From assembly GCA_963921825.1 (NCBI GenBank), contig OY997588.1, forward strand, positions 10,864,001 through 10,928,000: a stretch of 64,000 nucleotides of DNA, written 5' to 3'. The position numbers were made by a program, and so were the translations under genes. The DNA is from Erodium maritimum. Taxonomy: Eukaryota > Streptophyta > Magnoliopsida > Geraniales > Geraniaceae. A model generated the notes under the pieces. The model was not told the origin of the DNA. It did no database searches and saw nothing but the letters and a program-made list of their open reading frames with translations. How positions within the stretch are numbered: the stretch's first letter is position 1; the number at the start of each line of letters is the position of its first letter. Below, in pieces: positions 1 to 12,971 of the stretch.

Positions 1-3000
1 GCCGGAAACAACCCCCGACTGGTTCCGCCTCGTCTCCAAGGACTTCAACAAACGGATCAAAATCGGCCTGGTCAACGTCGATCCTGATTACGTCAGCGCC
101 CTCGACGTTGACGTGGTCACCGTGCGCTACGACAGGGTACCGGAGACCCTGACGTGGCAGGACTTCTTCCCGGAGTGGATCGACGAGGACGAGAAATGGG
201 CGGCGCCGGCGTGCCCGGAGATCCCGATGCCGGAGAGGATGGAGACGGAGTACGGCGACCTGGACGTGGTGGTGGTGAGGGCTCCGTGCGGGGGGAGGGA
301 CCTGGGGAGGCTGCAGGCCAACCTGGTGGCGGCGAACCTGGCGGTGAGCGGCGGGGGGTGGGGCAGCTGGCCGTACGCGCAGCCGCCGGTGTACGTGGTG
401 TTCGTGGGGTCGTGTGGGCCCATGTGGGAGATATTCAGGTGCGATGATCTGGTGATGAAGGGACAGGATTACTCGGTGTACATGCCGGAGCTGACGAGGC
501 TCAAACAGAAGACTATCATGCCCGTTGGGACCTGCGAGCTTCCTCCGGGTATCGCCAGGACAGGTGAGTTGTAGTTCATTCACGTCTCTTTCGCTAACAA
601 TTTTTTAATTATTTACAAAACTTCCCACACAAGATCATTAAATATATAAAACCGGTAAAAATATTCTCCGATGATCAAGATAACGAGCAAATTAATCAGA
701 TTTCAGATCAATTCGAAAAGTATGAGAATCAGATTAAGATGTGAATTATGACCATCGATTTAGGTAATTAGTTGATGAGTTCCCTATAGAGCAGGATACA
801 TATGCATTATGGTTTGGTAGGCTCTTAATATATTTTTTTTTGAAAAGGGTAGGCTCTTAATTAATTAAGTAGGCAAGGAAGGAATATTATCCAATTGATA
901 TGATACAGCTAATTTGTTCGCGTGTCCTTTGTTTAATTTTCATCATTTATTTTCCAAAAACCATAAAATGAACTGTAGGTAGTCATTAATTAAATTTGGA
1001 AATGTACTCATATAGTAAGCATTAATTATTTCTCTCTTTTTTTTAGCATAATGACGAATTTATTTTTATTATGAAAAATATAAAAAAAGTTAGACATAGG
1101 TTTGGATCTTATAGAAAAGATCTGAAATGCTGACCTTGAAACAGAAGTGTTGTTTGTCATCGTAGTTTTGGTGATTCAGTAAACACATAAAAACATACAT
1201 ACAAGAGACGATTACTCTTAGTGTGTAATCAGGGGATCTGACCTATTTTTTGTGAGTGGCACGAAAGATCCAATTTTTTTCCAGTCTCGACTCGGTCAAG
1301 CATATCGTGTCTCGACAAGATACCAAAGAGTTCCCTAAGAAAAAGGAGGAGGTTGAGGGTCGGATAGAGCCCGAGGGGGTGGGGTGCGACTCCTCTGGGA
1401 CAACCATGATGCCCTAACATTCTCAACAACTACTGATTTTAATCTCCCTGAATCCGAGCGGGGATGTTAGGGTCCCGATCCAACAGGTTGGGGTTGGGGC
1501 GCCGACTTTTCACCCATTGCTGTCGACAGGAGTAGTCGTTGATTCCAAACTCACCGCCTTTTTGATCGAGGGTGTCAAGGTCCCGATCTAGCGGATGAGG
1601 TTGAAGCATCCCTTCACAAAGGCCTTTAGTGATAAGGTGCGCCACCATCATGATACCAGAACCTGGGTCGGCCTCCGTAAGCTTGAAAGATCGGTATGCG
1701 GCGAAAGGGATGTGGGACCTCAGCAAACCCATCATAGATATGTAATAGGCAGGTTCGCGACAAAGGAGGCGGAGGCGCTGGACAACAAGGGAGAAGGATG
1801 AGTTGTAGGTGGTGCTTGATCATGAGCGAAGGTGGGAGAGCGGACCAGATGTGATCTCTTCCCCATGCCATATCTGGGGAGGTCCGGAGCAGAGACGCTA
1901 GAGTAGATGATGGAGGAGGTAGTGGTGGTAAACGGAGGCAATAAGGGCCGCATTAAGGAAGAGGTGCGTACTCATAATGAAAGACTTGATTGGACATGTA
2001 AACGAAACATCGCCCGAAAAAGACGACGATCGACGAGGTTGATCAACAAATAAGCCTGGGTGGTCAACGGCTGGGGCGGACTGCAATGAGGCCATCGGTA
2101 AACTAAGGCCAACGAGGGTTCTAGAGAGAGAAAGACATTCGAAATAAAATAAATAAATATTTGTTTTCAATTGAACATAATTATTTTTCTTCCTTACTTC
2201 TATAAGAAGATTAATTATTATATGAATGAATGTCCATTCCATCGATTCTTTGTGCACCATTTGTCCTTGAACAAATCAATTAAATTTATGATTAAAAATG
2301 TTAGAAATTAATAATTGTACCTGTCATCCCAATTCTCACATATTCAATAGACTAATTTACACCATACGAGTAATGAGTTTCTTAAAATATTGCCTTGTCG
2401 GCTGAAGATCATATTAAAACAAAATTGCAGAATCATACAGGTGGAGATACTTCAAAGCGCAAACAAGCCACATCCACCGGAAAGAGGCGTACGTGACAAT
2501 GTTGCACTCATCGGAAGCCTACGTGTGCGGCGCAATAGCCTTGGCACAAAGCATCAAGCTCACAAACTCCGACAAAGCCCTCATCCTCCTCGCCGACGAC
2601 CACATCTCCAACAACTCCCGGGAAGGCCTCGTCGCCGCCGGTTGGAAGATCAAGAACATCACGCGCATCCGAAGCCCGCACGCCGGCAAAAACGCCTACA
2701 ACGAGTGGAACTACAGCAAGCTCCGAATCTGGCAGCTCACCGAGTTCGACACCGTCATGTTCATCGACTCCGACCTCCTCCTCCTCCGCAACGTCGACAA
2801 GTTCTTCAGGTACCCGGAGCTGTCCGCCTCCGGTAACAGCTTGACCATGTTCAATTCCGGCCTAATGATTATTGAGCCCTCAGAGTGCATGTTCCAGATG
2901 CTGATGAAGAAGACCCGCGAGCTGCCGTCGTACAACGGCGGCGACCAGGGGTTTCTGAACGAGGTCTTCACGTGGTGGCATAGGTTCCCGACGAGGTTGA

Positions 3001-3362
3001 ACTACTTGAAGATGTTCGAGGACCCGAGGAATGCGGAGCGCGAGGTTGTTGGGGACGATGTTTACGCGTTGCATTTCTTGGGGTTGAAGCCGTGGGTGTG
3101 TTACAGGGATTATGATTGTAACTGGGACATGGCGGACCGGCAGGTTTTCGCCAGCGACTCGGCTCACCGGCGGTGGTTCGAGGTGTACGACACGCTGCCG
3201 AAGAGGCTGAGGTCGTTTTGTGGGCTGACGGCGAAAGGGGATTGGAGGATTAGGAAGTGGAGACGGATAGCTAAGAAGGCTAATTTGGCTGATGGACATT
3301 GGAAGATTAGAGTTAGAGATCAGAGGGCTTTGCCTTTGAAGAAACAAGTTAATTTTTCTTGA
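1..3362 (+). CDS. GUX: UDP-glucuronate:xylan alpha-glucuronosyltransferase, GUX type (GT8), 5' end missing
   Basis: GT8 enzyme of the GUX/PGSIP group, which adds glucuronic acid to the xylan backbone in the Golgi. Two exons are visible: 1-563 and 2431-3362. The donor (CAG|GTGAGT) leaves phase 1 and the acceptor at 2430 restores it, giving 497 residues to a TGA stop. The second exon carries the catalytic core: the start motif EAYVTMLHSSEAYVCG, then NEWNYSKLRIWQL, the metal-binding DxD (FIDSDLLLL), YNGGDQGFLNEVF, HFLGLKPWVCYRDYDCNW and the C-terminal ADGHWKIRVRD. The N-terminal membrane anchor and stem lie left of the window. The wording of the C-terminal half (FASDSAHRRW) resembles the GUX4/GUX5 side of the family, but that subgrouping is from memory. 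The first exon is much more GC-rich than its surroundings, which is common in plant single-copy exons. Confidence 0.93.
564..2430 (+). other. Large GUX intron with a GC-rich unidentified insert
   Basis: The 1.87-kb intron is AT-rich at both ends. Between about 1230 and 2110 it holds a clearly more GC-rich, low-stop segment with short open frames on both strands and no recognisable domain. Its composition looks like the untranslated part of a retroposon (compare the GC-rich elements at 26.6-28.4 kb and 46.6-47.9 kb), but no poly-A tail or target duplication was found. Identity is unknown. Confidence 0.4.
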
Positions 3363-3469
3363 ATCATGCTTTGGCTACAACACTATTGTTACTTGTGTGC
3401 ATGTTGCACCGTATATTTTTGTCGTTGATGAATACAAATTATACCCACAAAAAAGTGTTTGTTTTGAAA

Positions 3470-3925
3470 ATCCATTGCTTTTTTTTCATGAGCATAAACT
3501 TTGATTGATAAAAAGATAAGGCAAGAGTCTCAAAGTCCTCAAAAAACATACAACATAAGAGGAATCTGAATATTAGTCTAACATGTCTGTAACCCATATT
3601 TTACAACTTTAAAGCAACCAATGTACCCAAACAGTTGGGAAAGACAAAGTAAAACAAAAATGTCTTGAGCCTAGATTTTCTTACCCTGAAGTTCAAAAGA
3701 AAACAGAGACCCCATACATGGAGAAAAACTCCACCAAAAATAAAGCAAAGAACTATCTCAGAAACCCCCCAAAGCTACCTGCCTATGGTTCCAAGCACCA
3801 AAAACCCGACTATAATTAAACTGTTCTCGTACAAATCCTAAATTCTCTAGAGCCACCAAAATCCTGGCATGCCGGTGGCCAACACCACCAAATTATCCTT
3901 ACTTCCACTATGAGTGTCTTTCGGA
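3470..3925 (-). mobile_element. 3' end of a minus-strand LINE-like retroelement
   Basis: A T-run at about 3478-3486 followed by a TTGATAAAAAG-type sequence is the reverse complement of a poly-A tailed LINE 3' end. The following 400 bp is a second copy of sequence seen at 11290-11530 and 12972-13190 (shared blocks such as GAGCCTAGATTTTC versus GAACCTAGATTTTC, and CCAAGCACCA). No coding domain is visible in this part, so it is probably 3' untranslated sequence of a 5'-truncated copy. Confidence 0.6.
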
Positions 3926-3929
3926 TCCC

Positions 3930-5575
3930 AAAATCTATTCCTAACAGGATCCATAAAGAGATGACCAAATATTGGTGGAAAGGTTCGGGAAAGGCAAGAC
4001 ACCCTCTGATATCGAAGTGTTGGGACTCAATAACGATCCCAAAGGGCGGGTTGGGGTTTCATAACTTATAGGACTTAAACACAGCTTTGCTAGGAATGCA
4101 AGTATGACGTCTAATGATTTATGAGGATAATTTGGTTAACCGGATTCTCAGGGGTAGATACGACCCGAGATCAACTTTCCTACATGCTCAGGTCAAAACA
4201 AATAATCCAAGTTATACTTATAATAGTTTTATGGGGGTTAAATCCCTAATTCAGGATGGGGTGAGATGCCTGATTGCTTCCGGGACAGACACGAGGGTAA
4301 TGGATTGGTTGTGGTTCCCTAGGGGGATCTTTATGTGTGGAATCCCCACATGAGTATGGAGGATACACGAGTTCAGGACCTTTGGACAATAAAGGAGAGG
4401 GCAGGAGATGAGGGGAAGTTGAGATCGTTCTTGGTGGAGGAGGAGGTTTAGCGGGTATGTACCTAATCTCGAGATGCTTGGTTCTGAAACCCGGAAGAGA
4501 AAGGGGACTACTCGGTTAAGTCAGCCTATCAACATATCCAAACATCTTGACATTAAGGCCAAGGCGAGGTGGATAAGGAGTTATGGTTCGTTTTGTGGGG
4601 GGTTTAGAACCAACCAAAATTTTGTGAACTTCTTATGGAGGTGCTCCTCGTAGTGTTTTCTAGTAGTCTGTAACATTTGGAGGAGATGAGTGGCCATCCC
4701 TGAAGCTTTCCCGATGTACGAATAGGAGAGGGAGGACGAGATGCATGAGTTGGTGTTATGTCCCCTAGCTCGGGAGGTATGTGAGTGATGGGGGAGTCTA
4801 TTCCGAAAGAGCCAAGGTTGCCGTTTTGGGCTTGGTGGAAGGAGATGATGAATATGGATGATCATAAGGTCGTGGAGATGTGGGCTAGTGTTTTATGGGT
4901 GGAAACGCAGGAATGACTCGGTATGGAAGTTGTAGGCAAGTTCCGTTGATTCAATATTGATCCGAGCATAGGAAGACTATAATGTGTGTCTGATGACTCA
5001 CGAGTAGAAGGAAATGCTTCTCAGGAACGGACAAACAATGCCTTTATTGATGTCTTGGGTAAAACCGGGGGGGGGGGGGGGGGACTTGCAGTTAACGGTA
5101 ATGGAATAGTGTTCTACGACACGGTCCAAAATGGCCTGGGGATGATACGTTGGGACTCTACTGGAATGGTGTAGGGAGTCCATTCCCGACTCATGCGGGT
5201 AACCTTACACCCCACTATCGTCGAAACAATGAGGTTTCGAGAAGCATTGGTTTGACTCAAGCTGATTAGAGGACACATGCCCATATTCACAGTGACCGCA
5301 AAGTTATGGTGGACTTAATTTGTAAGAGGTGATATTTTCGGTTATTGTTGAGTTTGATTATTTCGATTGTATTGATTTATCATCTACACTCGATGACGTT
5401 TGTATCAAGTTTTTTAGGGGTTCACCAAATATGATAACTCACCTACCAGTCAAAGAGACCCATTCTTTGTTTGAATTTGGGGAACAACTACCGCTATTCC
5501 TGAACTTCTTAAATGCATTTTATTAGCGGATAGTTAAATAAAAATCTTTATTCCTCAGTAAATAAATAAATAATA
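3930..5575 (+). mobile_element. Decayed LINE ORF2 remnant (reverse transcriptase C-terminus, zf-RVT, RNase H)
   Basis: Translating the plus strand across frameshifts and stops gives the typical order of the end of a plant L1 ORF2. First comes a TKYWWKGSGKARHPL...PKGRVGLGF block after the RT palm, then LNTALLGMQ and NRILRGRYDPRSTFL, then the zf-RVT opening NPSYTYNSFMGVKSLIQDGV and LCPLAREV. An RNase H-like end follows near 5280-5525 (KVMVDLICKR, FEFGEQLPLFLNFL). An A-rich run of AAATAAATAAATAA near 5555-5575 marks the likely 3' end. It is interrupted by many stops and by a 17-nt G-run at 5067-5083. It is 5'-truncated, lacks endonuclease and is inactive. It ends about 300 bp upstream of the ANP start codon. 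Confidence 0.75.
5067..5083 (+). repeat. 17-nt G homopolymer
   Basis: Uninterrupted run of 17 G inside the LINE remnant. It breaks any frame through the element and could be either a genuine slippage product or an assembly problem. Confidence 0.9.
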
Positions 5576-5880
5576 ATGTTATGACTTACAGAAAGGCCCA
5601 TGGAAGCAAGCCCAGGCCCGCATCATCAAGCCAAGGAGTCGTTCTAGTTTTCGGGCGATGAGTACTACATGTCGTAATTTTGGAAACGCCAACTATTGTA
5701 ACGACCAGTCGTGTTTATTTTTTCGATTACTTTATTTTTGAAAAAAGAACACCTTTTTCCCTCTTCTCTCCCTTTGCCGACCAAATGAGAAGCACTTCTT
5801 CGAATCGATTTCTCACTCTAGAACTCAGAGCCAGAGGAGCACAGTCTAGAGAGAGAAAGAGCAATTTCTGAGGCTCAACA

Positions 5881-8800
5881 ATGCAGGACATCCTCGGATC
5901 AGTTCGGAGATCCCTGGTGTTCCGTACGCCTCCAGATAATGAAGAAGGAGCGTCGACACTCGTGGACAAGATGAATTCATTCATTCGGAAATCCAGGGTC
6001 TTCTCCAAGCCCTCCTCCCCCACGCTCCTTCCTCCGCTTCACAAGGAAGATCCCGCCGACGACGCGCCTCCGATCCGGTGGCGCAAGGGCGAGTTGATCG
6101 GATGCGGTGCCTTTGGCCGCGTCTATATGGGCATGAATCTTGACTCCGGAGAGCTACTTGCTGTCAAACAGGTTCATTCTTCTCCTAATTTTCCACTTCA
6201 TTTACTCTTTTTTGGGTTTGGGTTAGATTCGATTTCTCACTTTGTAAATTCTTTTCGAGGAACAGTAGGGTTTTGATCACTTCTGGGTTTGATTGTTTTG
6301 GTATTGGTCAATTTTTGTATTCGAATTGAATTCTGTCAAGTGTTGCCTTAGTGAGCATGACCCACTTTTGGTCCTGGTTGTTTTTGGTTTGTGGAGTTGA
6401 ATTACTTACTTTGTGTTCTATTTGCAAGGTAAAATATATATTTGGAGTGTAAATTGAGTTGGATCCTAGTTTGTCTCTACTTCTTACTGGGATTTTTCAT
6501 TTGATAGGTTGAATCTAGGTCCTGACATTTCCCTCTCTTTGTTTCTGTCTTCAGGTCTTGATTGCAGCTCACAGTGCTTCCAATGAGAAGGCTCAGGTTT
6601 GGCCTTTCTTCCCACTCTTATCCATGCTATTACCTTTGGGTCAGTCATGCTATTACCGTTATTGACCTCTTGCTATGTGTTTTTCTGTTGCTACTTTTCG
6701 GGCTGAGATCCTTAGATTAAATCCTACTTATGTCTAGGTTGGAAGTTTATGGAAGTAAGAATGTTACCCCAATCCTGTATTCTATTACCAGTTGGACTAG
6801 AATAGCTTATCAATAAATGTAATATTTATCAGTAATTGGAGTTCTACATTCTTAACCACCGGAATAGAGGAATGCATGTTATCTTCCTATGTTCCGACTA
6901 TGTTGTGTTCTGCTTTTGTTTCTGAACTCTGGTAATAGAATACATAGTAGGACTTGCAACCATATAATCATAGTAGGACGATTGTATGAGCTTTTCTTGC
7001 ATAATTCTTATCTTCTTCATGTTAGAATTTTGAGTTTATATTTATTTGTTTTGTAAGAACACTTCCATTTGCTTGTTAACTTATCTGCGTGTACTTGATT
7101 TGCCTGTTGCTACAAGTAGGCTCATATCAGGGAGCTTGAGGAAGAAGTGAACCTTCTCAAAAATCTGTCACATCCAAATATTGTTGTGAGTATTTTTTCT
7201 GTTATTAATTTGAATTCATAGATTTCAACTGTTTATTGTTATCATCTTTATTTTGTGTGTGCTTGTATTTGGTTCTCAGAGATATTTGGGTACAGTGAGA
7301 GAGGAGGAATCCCTAAACATTTTGTTGGAATTTGTCCCTGGTGGATCAATATCTTCACTTTTGGGAAAATTTGGACCTTTTCCCGAGCCTGTAAGTCATC
7401 GTGTACTCGGCTTGCACTATTTTCATATTGTGCGCCTAATTCTGTACCAATATTTGTTTGTTAGGTTATAAAAACATACACGAAGCAATTGTTATTTGGG
7501 CTGGAGTACTTGCACAAACATGGAATTATGCACAGGGACATTAAGGTAACTTTTCTTCTTCAGGCAGTTTACTGTGTGAAAATGATCCTTTACTGTCTTC
7601 TATTGTCTTTTCAAGCTGATAATTCATACTTCTTTTACACTTTCAGGGGGCAAATATCCTTGTAGATAATAAAGGATGCATTAAACTTGCAGATTTTGGT
7701 GCATCAAAGCAAGTTGTTGAGCTGGTACACTTTGTCTGCCTAGCCACAATGCATTTATTTTGCAGTTTTCTGTTTCAAAATATACTACTGCAACCTCCTT
7801 CCTAATTCCGATGAACATTATCACAGGCAACTGTTACAGGTGCAAAGTCTCTCAAGGGTACACCATATTGGATGGCTCCTGAAGTTGTTCACCAGACTGG
7901 GCATAACATGTGAGGAAACCAATACTCCTTTAGATACAGTATATGGTTGCTGCAGTATGTAAGCATGTTCATTTGCATGGAAAGAACTATGCACTCTGAA
8001 CTTCAATGTGACAATATGAATCTGTTCTTATTTGTGAATAATAAAATGCTTACATTGATACACTGGAGACTGTGCATAGTACAATAAGAGAAAACATTTG
8101 TCGAAGGTAAAAATTGGAAACAGACTAATGAAACTGTGCATAGTACAATAAGAGAAGACATTTGTCAATGGTAAATACTGGAAACAGACTAATGAAGTTC
8201 ATATGCAGAAGCTATAAGTGCATACATGCTCCAGGCCACTCCATTTCTTAATTCTTTCAAAGTTGTTATTGATTTTGCTATGTTGCATCCTTACACATGA
8301 ACTACTACATCCTTGAAAAGATATAGTTAGTTTCAAGGCTTTGTTACCTCTTACTTCAACCATTCACTACTGGAGCCATTTAATTTCACTATTTGCTAAT
8401 ATAATAACCAGGTCCATATCTAGCAAAGTAAGGATAATATATTTTACAGTACTACTTGCAAGAAACATTCCTACTTGAGTGCTTCTTGTGATTAGGCAGG
8501 CTGTACCTACCTGTGTGTCGATTGAGGTTGTTGTGATTACCAGAATCACAGTGATAAATCAAACTAGTTTATTCATGAATTTATACATGACTTGTACATT
8601 GCCAAACACAGAACACCCAAGCTTCTTATGCTTTTCTTACTACTGGAGACAGTGTAGTTGATAGAAGTATGTGCCGCAATTTTCTAAATGAAACTTACAA
8701 GTTAATGCAGTATCGCTGGTTCTTTATTTATGCTCATTCAACAGTTATCCGGCGTAGATGTGAATTTTGGATTTTGGCTTTCATTTATATTTTTCTGAAA

Positions 8801-11036
8801 TTTACTAATAATGTATAACTATCAAATTCCAGCTCTGCTGATATATGGAGTGTTGGGTGTACTGTGATTGAGATGGCCACTGGAAAGCCTCCTTGGAGCG
8901 ATCAGTACCAGGGGGTAGGCATTCTCCAAACTTGAAATATTTTTTTTGAGGTAGTGAGATCCTCATCACATATAATAGTAATTATATGTTCTTCAGGTTG
9001 CTGTTCTTTTCCACATAGGAAATAGTGAGTCTCTTCCACCAATTCCTGAGCATATGTCTGTCGCAGCAAAAGATTTTCTGCTGAAATGTTTGCAAAGGTA
9101 TGTCAGCTGGTCCTTACCCTTTTCCACCTTTACTTCTCTGTTGAAATGTTTGCTTGATTTTCAACCTTCAGAAAGTCGATAATAATAGCACGCCTTCACA
9201 TTCTATTCTGTGCATAAACTTGTCTTCAACTTCATGATGTATGTTTTGATCACAGGGAACCGAATATGAGGCCATCTGCATGTGAACTACTGCAGGTGAT
9301 TTTAGTTTGCTCAAACTTGTCATTTTCTAGTGTGCTTGCGACAAGCTATCTTAACTTTAGTTTCTACTTCTCTTTATACACCTGTCGTACAGTTCTACCT
9401 GATAAGACATCTTAATTATTCTACCAAGGTTTAATTTTCCCATGGTACTTAAATGCAGCATCCTTTTGTTACTGGGGAGCGTGCCAAACCTCATCCTGGT
9501 TTACAAACTTCTTTCATGGTTAGTGTACTTCAAGTAGGGCAATATGTTAGATGGTTATTCATTGTATGACATCTCTTGTAGCTGAAGTAATTTTGAACCC
9601 CAGGAAAATCCTGAAACCCCTTCACCATCAAATGCTGCAAACCTTAGAGCCATGTAAGTAACAATATTTGTTTTTCTTCATCTTGTTAAACTGTACAGTG
9701 CGTGTTTTGAAACCAGTCTAAGTTTTGATAGTATAGCCTTTTTGTGCCAGCCAAATGACAAGTTGCAATGGCTCTGCGGATTTATGCAATTTGGGTAGCC
9801 TAAGCTGTTCAACTGTATTTCCTGTGAAGTTGTCTGAAAGTAAGCATGTTTGGGGAGCAAATGACGTTGATGGGGAGATGTGTCAGATCGATGACAATGA
9901 TGATTTTATGGTTTCTGATGTGAAGCTCAATTCTGTTGTGCGTGATGATTTCAACAAGGTAAATTCTGACATTTAAATGTTTTGGATTAAGATCTATTTT
10001 TATCATTTGGGACTTTTAAAAAACTAATAATAGTTATAATTATAGAGCTTCAACCCCATGTGTGAGCCTTTTGATGATTGGGGATGCTCGCCTAATGGAG
10101 ATTTAGAATCAGAACATAGAGGAATGAACTTAGACACTGACCAAGCAGATCCGGTGCCTACTGTCTGTTCGAGTGCTTTTGAGGATGGGGACAGTGTTTT
10201 TTCATTTTCTTGTGGTCCATCAATATCAGAAGATGATGATGAACTCACCGAGTCAAAGATCACAGCCTTCCTTGATGAGAAGGTACCGATTTTTTAGTTG
10301 ATCAAAATTTGCATTTGGCTGGTTTGTACTAATGCTATGACATTGATAAACACCATATGTTATATTGCATATCAGGCACTAGAACTTAAGAAGCTGCAAA
10401 CACCTTTGTATGAAGAGTTCTACAACAGTTTAAACACAATTTGCTCTCCAGCACCTGAAGAAACTACTTCAAACTTCTTGAAGTTACCTCCCAAAAGTAG
10501 GTCACCTAGTCGAGGTCCAATGGGAACATCACCTTCAGCAGTAGAGCAGTTTGGTACTGCAAGCCCTGGGAGTAACAACAGGCGTGTGTCAAATGTTGGG
10601 AGTCCAAGTAATCAAATGTCACAGGATACTCCATCGTCAGTGCAGCATAATGATAGGAAAGGGGTTGTAGCTGATGCTCAGCAGGAATCAAGTAGCACAA
10701 GGTTATCATGATTTGCTACTTGCCATTGCATATATTTTTATTTATTCATGTAGCGATCTAAAACAGAGCGAGCATGTGCTTTGCAGTGTGAGCTTTTCTG
10801 AGATACAAAGGAAGTGGAAAGAAGAACTGGATCAAGAGCTTGAAAGAAAAAGAGGTATGTCTCTGTATAAGGTCACTTAATTAAATGATGTGTCTCTGCA
10901 AGTTTTTTGTACCTGATTCAGTTGTGTATTATTTGCAGAAATGATGCGCCAGGCAGGGGTTGGAGGCAAAACATCATCCCCAAAAGACCGGCCTCCAAAT
11001 CGCCCGAAAACAAGATTTGCATCTCCAGGGAAATAA
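5881..11036 (+). CDS. ANP1: ANP/NPK1-type mitogen-activated protein kinase kinase kinase
   Basis: MAPKKK of the ANP1/ANP2/NPK1 group, which acts with NACK-type kinesins in cytokinesis and in oxidative-stress MAPK signalling. Seventeen exons all close in phase: 5881-6171, 6555-6596, 7120-7185, 7280-7390, 7465-7545, 7647-7724, 7827-7909, 8833-8914, 8997-9097, 9256-9295, 9459-9518, 9604-9653, 9751-9958, 10046-10282, 10376-10701, 10787-10854 and 10939-11036, giving 673 residues, within the family range. The start is the conserved [14 protein letters not shown]. Kinase landmarks: [12 protein letters not shown] near residue 75, Lys96 in AVKQ, HRDIKGANIL with catalytic Asp near 195, DFGAS near 213, [11 protein letters not shown], and HPFVTG closing the domain near 328. 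The tail has acidic and Ser/Pro-rich stretches, a coiled-coil-like [18 protein letters not shown], and a basic end. ANP1 and ANP2 cannot be told apart by eye. Confidence 0.95.
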
Positions 11037-11566
11037 AAGTTTGTACATGTTTTCTACACTCAAGAATGTCAGTTTGGTTTTGAGGAGCTGCAGTTTTGGC
11101 GAGAGAGATAATACTATTATACTAATATGGGTCAAGGTTGTCAAGTTGTGATTCACCTTATGAATCTTAGAACTATTTCTTTGAACCGTGAGACATATGG
11201 TTTATAATTGTCTGAAAAAACGAGTTATATATAATTTGAAAGGTATTTGTAAGTTTTTTGCTTATGAACTAGTATAGTGTTTTTTCTCTTTTTATCAGAA
11301 AGTTTTTAACGGATAAAATCCAAATCTTTCAAGCTGAAAAGAGAGGACAAGAGCTTGAAAGCCAACACTCTTCAAGAGTATACTATATAACAGGAATCCG
11401 AACATCTTTTACCTAAATTTGATAATCTTGAAGCAAACAGTGCACCTAAAAAGTGGGGCGAAATAAAGAATAAAAAGATCTTGAACCTAGATTTTCCTAC
11501 TATAAAGTGCAGAAGAAAACGTTGACCTTAGGTTTGAACAGTGAGGCTACATCAAGGATCTACTAA

Positions 11567-12971
11567 GAGCATCTCTAATGTTAGACTGTTGATGCTGACT
11601 GTTTGTGCTGAATGTCAGATTAAAATAATAATATTAAGCCATTTTTCAACCAACAGTCAGTACAAACAGTCAACAACTTCCAGTGGTAGGCTGTTAGAAT
11701 AAAATAACATCCTTCCAAATATGTGTCCATCTTGAGTCACAACAGATGGTAATTAGTGAACCGGTCGGGGATCAACCGAATAGTCCTTGGAAGGTGGCTC
11801 TTCTTAAACCTTTGAACGAGGGTCGTCATTCGAAGCAGCCTGCTAGAGTTTCAAATCGCCAGAGTCGTTCCCCCAAGTTCCTAGGTGATTACTATACCGT
11901 TCAAATCAAATCAACCCATTCAAGGAGTCGGGAGAGACTTGTAAATCATGTGGACGTTGAGAAACAGATCTTACAACGTCAAGTTGCTCCGAACAATTTT
12001 CGTTCAAGCTGCTTACAAACTCAAGCTGCCCGGTTAGCCCATTGCATGCAATCAAGACAGCCAAGCATCTTGGGAAATCCACACGCTTCATTCACCGATA
12101 AAATGTAGTTCATATCAGTCTGTGTTGACTTACGCTGGTACGTCGGGTCGAAGATAGTATCAACTCCCCTGTAAAATTTGATCACACACTCCGAAGTCGT
12201 GGTTTCTCCTATTTTCAGGTACTCGTCCAGTCCATCAGCTGCAATTCCATAACACAATTGGCTAATGGCCGCAATACATTTTTGATATGGAGATAACGAT
12301 ACCCTACCCACAGCATCAACCCGTTGCCTGAAGTACATATCGTTATCCTCCAATGCACGGATAATACTGATGAACACATCCTTTGGCATTCGGAAACGAC
12401 GACGAATATACACCTTCTTGTATATTGGGTTCATATTGAAGTAGTCTCACATTAAACGTTCGTTCGCACTTTTCTGGTCTCGTGCAATGTAGTTTCTCTT
12501 CCATGGTCGTACTGCGCCCATGGATTCGTCTACCAGACAATGAACGACCTCGCTGAGCGTGCATTCTTCAAGTGCTTCGTCCAATATTCGCTCAAAAGAA
12601 AGCTCGTTGGCACGGACATTGACATTTTTCGTCATTTCAATGGGAAAAAAAAGACAGAGAGAATTCAATGTAGGAGGAGATGATGGAAGGTGTGCTTTTG
12701 TTGGATGTAATAACCTTTATTTATAGATAATTTGGAACAAACGAGAGTTTATTTTTTGTTAATTTCAAACTAATTTTTTTTCAAGGTTCAACAATTGGGC
12801 AATAAGATTTTCTAACCGTTGGCGCCGGCAGCTAGTGTTGATGGTTGAGTTAGTGTCGACAGTTACCATCAACAACGAAACGCCAGTGTTTTCTCCCCGC
12901 CAACGAAATGCCAGTGTTTTCTTCCCGCCAACAGCGAACCGCCAGTTAACCGACCAGCGTTGGAGATGCTT
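11567..12971 (-). mobile_element. PIF/Harbinger DNA transposon, 1405 bp, with TAA target duplication
   Basis: The ends are imperfect inverted repeats: GAGCATCTCTAATG on the left, and AAGCATCTCCAACG when the right end is reverse-complemented. They are flanked by the 3-bp duplication TAA (11564-11566 and 12972-12974), the signature of PIF/Harbinger elements. It encodes a broken transposase on the minus strand and is inserted within a LINE-like copy. The left third (about 11600-12010) has no recognisable coding sequence. Confidence 0.88.
12021..12638 (-). pseudogene. PIF/Harbinger transposase, truncated and with an in-frame stop
   Basis: Read on the minus strand, an N-terminal part ends in KSANERLM, then a TGA, then DYFNMNPIYKKVYIRRRFRM in the same frame. 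Plant Harbinger transposases usually have Arg at the stop position (ERLMRDYF), so this looks like CGA to TGA. Downstream are the family blocks RQRVDAVGRVSLSPYQKC, YGIAADGLDEYL, GETTTSECVIKFYRGV and GFPKMLGCLDCMQW. The protein breaks off there, before the rest of the DDE nuclease core, so the product cannot be active. Confidence 0.88.

Noticed and set aside
2390..2836. Plus-strand frame overlapping the GUX second exon
   Set aside because: Arg/His/Pro-rich out-of-frame shadow of the GT8 coding sequence.
11746..12108. 120-codon plus-strand frame in the Harbinger element
   Set aside because: It is partly antisense to the transposase and shows no domain; most likely a shadow frame.
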